Shown piece after piece: positions 5,702 through 8,456 of a DNA stretch of 8,456 nt. The DNA is taken from assembly GCA_049325575.1 (NCBI GenBank), contig JBMOLK010000203.1, forward strand, positions 1 through 8,456, read 5' to 3'. The number at the start of each line of letters is the position of its first letter. Positions within the stretch are counted from its first letter, which is position 1. Origin of the DNA: JBMOLK01 sp049325575. GTDB taxonomy: Bacteria; Bacillota; Clostridia; Acetivibrionales; Acetivibrionaceae. A program made the translations under genes and the position numbers. Below the pieces are notes generated by a model, which made no database searches, was not told the DNA's origin, and was given only the letters and a program-made list of their open reading frames with translations.

Positions 5702-6295
5702 TTAAGTCTGCTTTTCACTCTTGATTATCCAGTAGCCGCCGTCCTTGTTTATAACCTCGCAGTTGCCATAGACAGACTCAAGCTTGGCTAATGCAGATTT
5801 AGCGCCCTGTTTTTTCTGGATCACCAAATAGATTGACCCGTTATTATTAAGATAGTTAATACTGTCTTCAAATATAGGGTAAATTACCTTTTTGCCTGTA
5901 CGAATAGGTGGGTTACTGACAATAACATCAAACTTATCTGTGATATTTGTAAACCCATCGCTTTGAAGAACTATAGCATTTGACACCTTGTTAAGTTTAA
6001 TATTTTGCTTTGTCAGGTCAACTGCACGCTCATTTATATCTACCATTGTTACATGGGATTTGGAATTTAAAAGTGCCAAGGATATTCCTATAACACCATA
6101 GCCACAGCCTATATCCAGTATTTTGCCATTTACCTCCGGTATAGTTTGTATTAAAAGGTCACTTCCAAAATCAATCTTCTTTTTTGAAAACACACCTGCA
6201 TCGGTTATAAACTCTAAGTGTAAATCATTTATTATATAGCCTGCTTTTCCAATATCGTGCGGTGTATTTGGATTTTGAGAGTAATAGTGATCCAT
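5702..6295 (-). CDS. Class I SAM-dependent methyltransferase, RsmC/YbxB-like (probable rRNA guanine-N2 MTase)
   Basis: This is a probable cytoplasmic RNA methyltransferase of the MTS (small) domain family. It has 197 residues. SAM-binding motif I is ILDIGCGYGVIG (59-70). The acidic residue after strand 2 is in MVDINERA (about 84-91). The catalytic motif IV is NPPIRTGK (128-135), the form seen in guanine-N2 rRNA methyltransferases such as RsmC. The N-terminal block HYYSQNP followed by FITDAGVFSKKKIDFGSDLL resembles Bacillus YbxB. The start at 6295 is chosen because AAGGGG (6307-6302) is 6 nt away; the ATG at 6301 touches that site and would be too close. It is convergent with ecfA1. The exact rRNA target is inferred. 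Confidence 0.88.
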   Translation of the reverse strand: MDHYYSQNPNTPHDIGKAGYIINDLHLEFITDAGVFSKKKIDFGSDLLIQTIPEVNGKILDIGCGYGVIGISLALLNSKSHVTMVDINERAVDLTKQNIKLNKVSNAIVLQSDGFTNITDKFDVIVSNPPIRTGKKVIYPIFEDSINYLNNNGSIYLVIQKKQGAKSALAKLESVYGNCEVINKDGGYWIIKSEKQT

Positions 6296-6344
6296 ACGCA
6301 TCCCCTTAAATAGTTAAAATAAGTATAAAATTTCTAACAGTCTT

Positions 6345-6371
6345 ATTATACCATAGAAAAGCATTTATAAA
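6345..6371 (-). promoter_or_regulatory. Extended -10 promoter for the methyltransferase gene
   Basis: On the minus strand TGGTATAAT (6353-6345) is a consensus -10 with the TGn extension. The start codon lies about 50 nt downstream, giving a short leader with the AAGGGG ribosome binding site. The -35 region is weak (TTTATA-like at 6371-6366, about 15 bp away), which is usual for extended -10 promoters. A tandem repeat covers this -35 region. Confidence 0.55.
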
Positions 6372-6389
6372 CTTATAAAAAGCATTTAT
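6357..6389. repeat. Tandem 12-bp direct repeat, 21-bp period, in the methyltransferase promoter
   Basis: AAAAGCATTTAT occurs at 6357-6368 and again, identical, at 6378-6389. The 21-bp period equals two helical turns, so two proteins could bind the same DNA face. The copies flank and overlap the weak -35 region of the minus-strand promoter, as an operator or activator site would. The DNA is AT-rich, so chance is possible. Confidence 0.4.
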
Positions 6390-6489
6390 TAAAGAAGGAT
6401 ATCCACTTTCTTTACTATAATTATGCATATTCTTGATGAATGGATCCTGATCATATATAAAGGATGGACCCTGCAGGTTATCTGCCTCA

Positions 6490-6518
6490 TTGACAGTTTT
6501 ATCCTAATGAAGTATAAT
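6490..6518 (+). promoter_or_regulatory. Perfect consensus sigma-A promoter
   Basis: TTGACA (6490-6495) and TATAAT (6513-6518) are both exact consensus with the optimal 17-bp spacer. Transcription would start near 6525 on the plus strand. No ORF with a ribosome binding site begins until 7009, so the transcript is either a leader of about 480 nt for the protease gene or a separate small RNA. A chance perfect match is possible in AT-rich DNA, but this is by far the best promoter in the window. Confidence 0.7.
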
Positions 6519-7008
6519 ATTAATTAATGTATAATTAAAGAGTTCGAAATGTAAAAGTAGATAAACTAGATGAGCAAGCCATTTGAATCAAATAGGCCTA
6601 AACGAATCATATGTTTATCTTTACAGTTGGCTATCTCTAATCTATAGTTACAGCTATAGTAAACAATTCTATTATATCGTTAATACTTTGGCAGTCCAAT
6701 ATCATAAAATAATATAGTAATATTGTTGCAGCCTTAGAGGTACTTTTTAACTTTACATAATTTTCTCTTGCTTGAATACTGTTAAAATGTATCCTTTCAT
6801 AACCCGAACTCTATCTGGTATTGTCACTATTAGGAGTTCCAGGTTTAAGCCTTTAAGTAAATTATTCCGCGCTTTTCAATTTTAAATCTAAATTATTAAG
6901 CTCTAAAAGCAGTATGGTATTTTTCTAAAGAGTCTTTGTGTATATATGGAACAAACATTTAAGTAGCATAAAAATTTAAAAAGTTGGAAGGAGGAAGGCA
7001 ACAGAATA
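6519..7008 (+). other. ORF-less stretch downstream of the strong promoter: candidate long 5' leader or noncoding RNA
   Basis: This stretch holds no plus-strand gene with a ribosome binding site. Possible RNA hairpins include GCCATTTG (6578-6585) with CAAAT-A-GGC (6589-6597), an 8-bp stem with one bulge; CTATAG (6642-6647) with CTATAG (6654-6659) around TTACAG; and CAATAT (6697-6702) with ATATTG (6720-6725). No U-tracted GC-rich terminator is evident, so read-through to the protease is plausible. It does not show the conserved cores of tmRNA, RNase P RNA or a riboswitch class that I recognise. Stop-broken, protein-like reading on the opposite strand suggests it may instead contain a decayed gene. 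Confidence 0.4.
6565..6955 (-). pseudogene. Possible degraded coding remnant (unidentified)
   Basis: On the minus strand one frame is stop-free for 57 codons (6810 to 6640). It reads like protein, for example SIQARENYVKLKSTSKAATI followed by hydrophobic LLYYFMILD and then DIIELFTIAVTID. Codons in it favour purines in first position. The same frame continues upstream with four stops but further protein-like runs. After the 6637 stop a neighbouring frame reads EIANCKDKHMIRLGLFDSNG. This is what a gene with several stops and a frameshift would look like. I recognise no family, there is no usable start, and chance openness in AT-rich DNA is a real alternative. Confidence 0.22.
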
Positions 7009-7032
7009 ATGTTTGCCGAAGTTATCTTATGA
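6989..7032 (+). promoter_or_regulatory. Ribosome binding site and 7-codon mini-ORF overlapping the protease start
   Basis: A strong Shine-Dalgarno tract, AGGAGGAAGG (6989-6998), precedes ATG 7009, which opens a 7-codon frame (MFAEVIL) ending TGA 7030-7032. That stop overlaps the protease start as ATGA (7029-7032). The protease ATG is more than 30 nt from the Shine-Dalgarno and has none of its own. Translation of the mini-ORF probably brings ribosomes to the protease start by termination-reinitiation (inference). Confidence 0.45.
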
Positions 7033-8456
7033 GTAAAAAGATGAAAGCTGCTGTTGTCTATGTAAGTATTATAGCTATAATGTTAACCCAACTTATTTAT
7101 GTAAACGCAGAAAATACTGCCAGGAGTTTGGAAGCGCAGGAAAGAACCAGTAACTCTGTAATACTGTTTATTGGGTCAAACAAAGCTTATAATAACAACA
7201 TCATGACTTACATAGATGCTGGTAATCCAGGAGTTAAGCCGGTTATTAGCGGCGGTAGAACTCTGGTTCCTGTAAGGTTTATTTCTGAAAGTCTTGGACT
7301 AAGTGTTGGATGGGACCAGAAAACAAAGACTGTAACCTTAAGTAGTGCAGATATGACAATAAAACTTGTAATAGGCAGCAAGGTATTAGAAGTAAATGGT
7401 GTAAATAAAGAAATGGATGTGGCTGCAGCAATAATGAACGGAAGGACTTTGGTTCCTTTAAGAGCAATTTCGGAGGCACTGGGCAGGACTGTTTTTTACG
7501 ATAAGGGTTTAATAGTAATTAGTGAAGATGAAGTATTGAATAAAGACAGTGACGGTTCATTAGTTACAGAAGTTATAGGCTGGTTTGGAAATAAGGACGC
7601 TGATGTAAATGAGCTTGCGAAAAGTGTTGTTTTGGTTACGTGTTATGATGAGTTTGGGTTAAAGTCTCTACAGGGAAGCGGATTTTTTGTATCAAATAAC
7701 CTGGTGGTTACTAACAAGCATGTGGTCGAAGAAGCGTCGAAGATAGAAATAACTCTTGATAATGATGAGGTATATCCTGTCTATAGTGTGGCAATTCATG
7801 AAAGTCTTGACCTGGCAATTCTAAAGCTTGACCAGGCTATTGACGTAACACCTTTGGAGTTAGGCACCTGGAGCTCCATAAAAAGAGGCGATGATATAAC
7901 TGCAATTGGAAGTCCCGAAGGCTTTAAAAATACTATTTCAAAAGGTATTGTAAGCGGATTAAGAGAAGAGAACGGCATAAAGTATGTACAGATAACTGCA
8001 CCTATTACCCACGGCAGCTCAGGGGGACCTTTATTTAATAAAAGCGGTCAGGTATTAGGTGTTAACACAATGGGACAACAGGAAGGCAGCTTGTTTTTCT
8101 CCATATCATCAGATCATGTAAGAGATTGGTTAAGCAAGGTAGCGGATAGTGACTTTAGGATATTAGGCATACCCACTGCTCCTACAAGCTCACCTCTATC
8201 AACTGATGATACAGAATATCTTGAGGAAGCTAAAGAGTTTTTAAACTATGTTTTTGATTTGATGGAAGAGAATGATGCTGAAGGATATATAAATACAATG
8301 TACGTAGAACCCACAGAAACTCAAAAACAGGAGATATATGATTTGTTTGAATCTCTGTCGCAGGTAGAATTTGAGTGTTTTCTTGAAGCGGCAAGGAAAA
8401 GTATGAAGGAGGAAATTCCGGATAACATAAACAGAACAAATACAATAATGTCAAAC
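7029..8456 (+). CDS. Secreted/surface serine protease: copper-amine-oxidase-N-like domain plus HtrA-like trypsin domain (3' end outside window)
   Basis: 476 codons are visible with no stop before the window ends. Residues 1-27 are a signal peptide: basic MSKKMK, hydrophobic AAVVYVSIIAIML, likely cleavage after VNA. Residues about 45-168 resemble the copper amine oxidase N-terminal (stalk) domain, with two repeats GRTLVPVRFISESLG (76-90) and GRTLVPLRAISEALG (138-152); clostridia and Paenibacillus use this domain in many surface proteins, without copper chemistry. Residues about 195-375 form a trypsin-like fold with the full triad: His231 (VVTNKHVV), Asp261 (SLDLAIL) and Ser331 (THGSSGGPLF). 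The segment after 385 is acidic, helical and unidentified. No PDZ domain is seen before the window end. The role is likely extracytoplasmic protein quality control or processing; substrates are unknown. Confidence 0.88.
   Translation, partial: MSKKMKAAVVYVSIIAIMLTQLIYVNAENTARSLEAQERTSNSVILFIGSNKAYNNNIMTYIDAGNPGVKPVISGGRTLVPVRFISESLGLSVGWDQKTKTVTLSSADMTIKLVIGSKVLEVNGVNKEMDVAAAIMNGRTLVPLRAISEALGRTVFYDKGLIVISEDEVLNKDSDGSLVTEVIGWFGNKDADVNELAKSVVLVTCYDEFGLKSLQGSGFFVSNNLVVTNKHVVEEASKIEITLDNDEVYPVYSVAIHESLDLAILKLDQAIDVTPLELGTWSSIKRGDDITAIGSPEGFKNTISKGIVSGLREENGIKYVQITAPITHGSSGGPLFNKSGQVLGVNTMGQQEGSLFFSISSDHVRDWLSKVADSDFRILGIPTAPTSSPLSTDDTEYLEEAKEFLNYVFDLMEENDAEGYINTMYVEPTETQKQEIYDLFESLSQVEFECFLEAARKSMKEEIPDNINRTNTIMSN

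Noticed and set aside
6357..6389. Start of a CRISPR array
   Set aside because: Only two 12-bp copies with 9-bp spacing; not CRISPR-like.
6306..6428. 40-aa minus-strand ORF from ATG 6428 as a small gene upstream of the methyltransferase
   Set aside because: It has no ribosome binding site and overlaps the promoter and tandem repeats.
6570..6647. 25-aa plus-strand ORF (MSKPFESNRPKR...) in the leader
   Set aside because: No Shine-Dalgarno upstream and it ends inside a hairpin; no family recognised.

Overview
This is an AT-rich, low-GC Gram-positive (clostridial) chromosome segment. It carries the end of the spc ribosomal cluster and the alpha-operon genes. Three features point to Clostridia, probably the Ruminiclostridium / cluster III cellulolytic group: a KOW-domain protein between map and infA, an RpoA very close to the Bacillus/Clostridium type, and a secreted protease with a copper-amine-oxidase-N-like domain. 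The genus is inferred; the class is fairly safe.

Positions 1-4777 form one co-directional (+) translation/transcription block: map (C-terminal part only), a KOW-domain RNA-binding protein, infA (TTG start), rpmJ, rpsM, rpsK, rpsD, rpoA and rplQ. An intrinsic terminator follows at 4739-4777. Most genes have strong AAGGAGG-type ribosome binding sites. The block is interrupted between rpmJ and rpsM by a 343-bp gap. This gap holds a MITE-like element of about 167 bp, with imperfect 23-bp terminal inverted repeats built from 7-nt units, and then a long hairpin just upstream of rpsM. The gaps before rpsD (99 bp) and rpoA (about 155 bp) are also long for a ribosomal operon, and the rpoA leader contains an 8-bp perfect inverted repeat. 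L17 is unusually long because of an internal insertion of about 50 residues.

Positions 4835-5683 encode an EcfA1-type ATPase of an energy-coupling-factor vitamin transporter. Its usual partners ecfA2 and ecfT do not follow. Instead a convergent RsmC/YbxB-type rRNA methyltransferase gene (minus strand, 5702-6295) starts 18 bp away. That gene has an extended -10 promoter and a 12-bp tandem repeat with a 21-bp period near its -35 region.

Positions 6302-7028 hold no convincing gene. They contain a perfect consensus sigma-A promoter on the + strand (TTGACA, 17 bp, TATAAT at 6490-6518) that fires into about 480 nt of ORF-less, hairpin-containing sequence. This is a candidate long leader or small RNA. 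The opposite strand shows stop-interrupted but protein-like reading, possibly a decayed gene. At 7009 a 7-codon mini-ORF with its own ribosome binding site overlaps (ATGA) the start of the last gene.

Positions 7029-8456 (running off the end) encode an exported protein: signal peptide, copper-amine-oxidase-N-like domain with two stalk repeats, and an HtrA-like trypsin-fold serine protease domain with an intact His-Asp-Ser triad. No CRISPR array, tRNA, rRNA, complete transposon or defence system was found. The most novel material is the noncoding DNA at 1107-1449 and 6302-7028.
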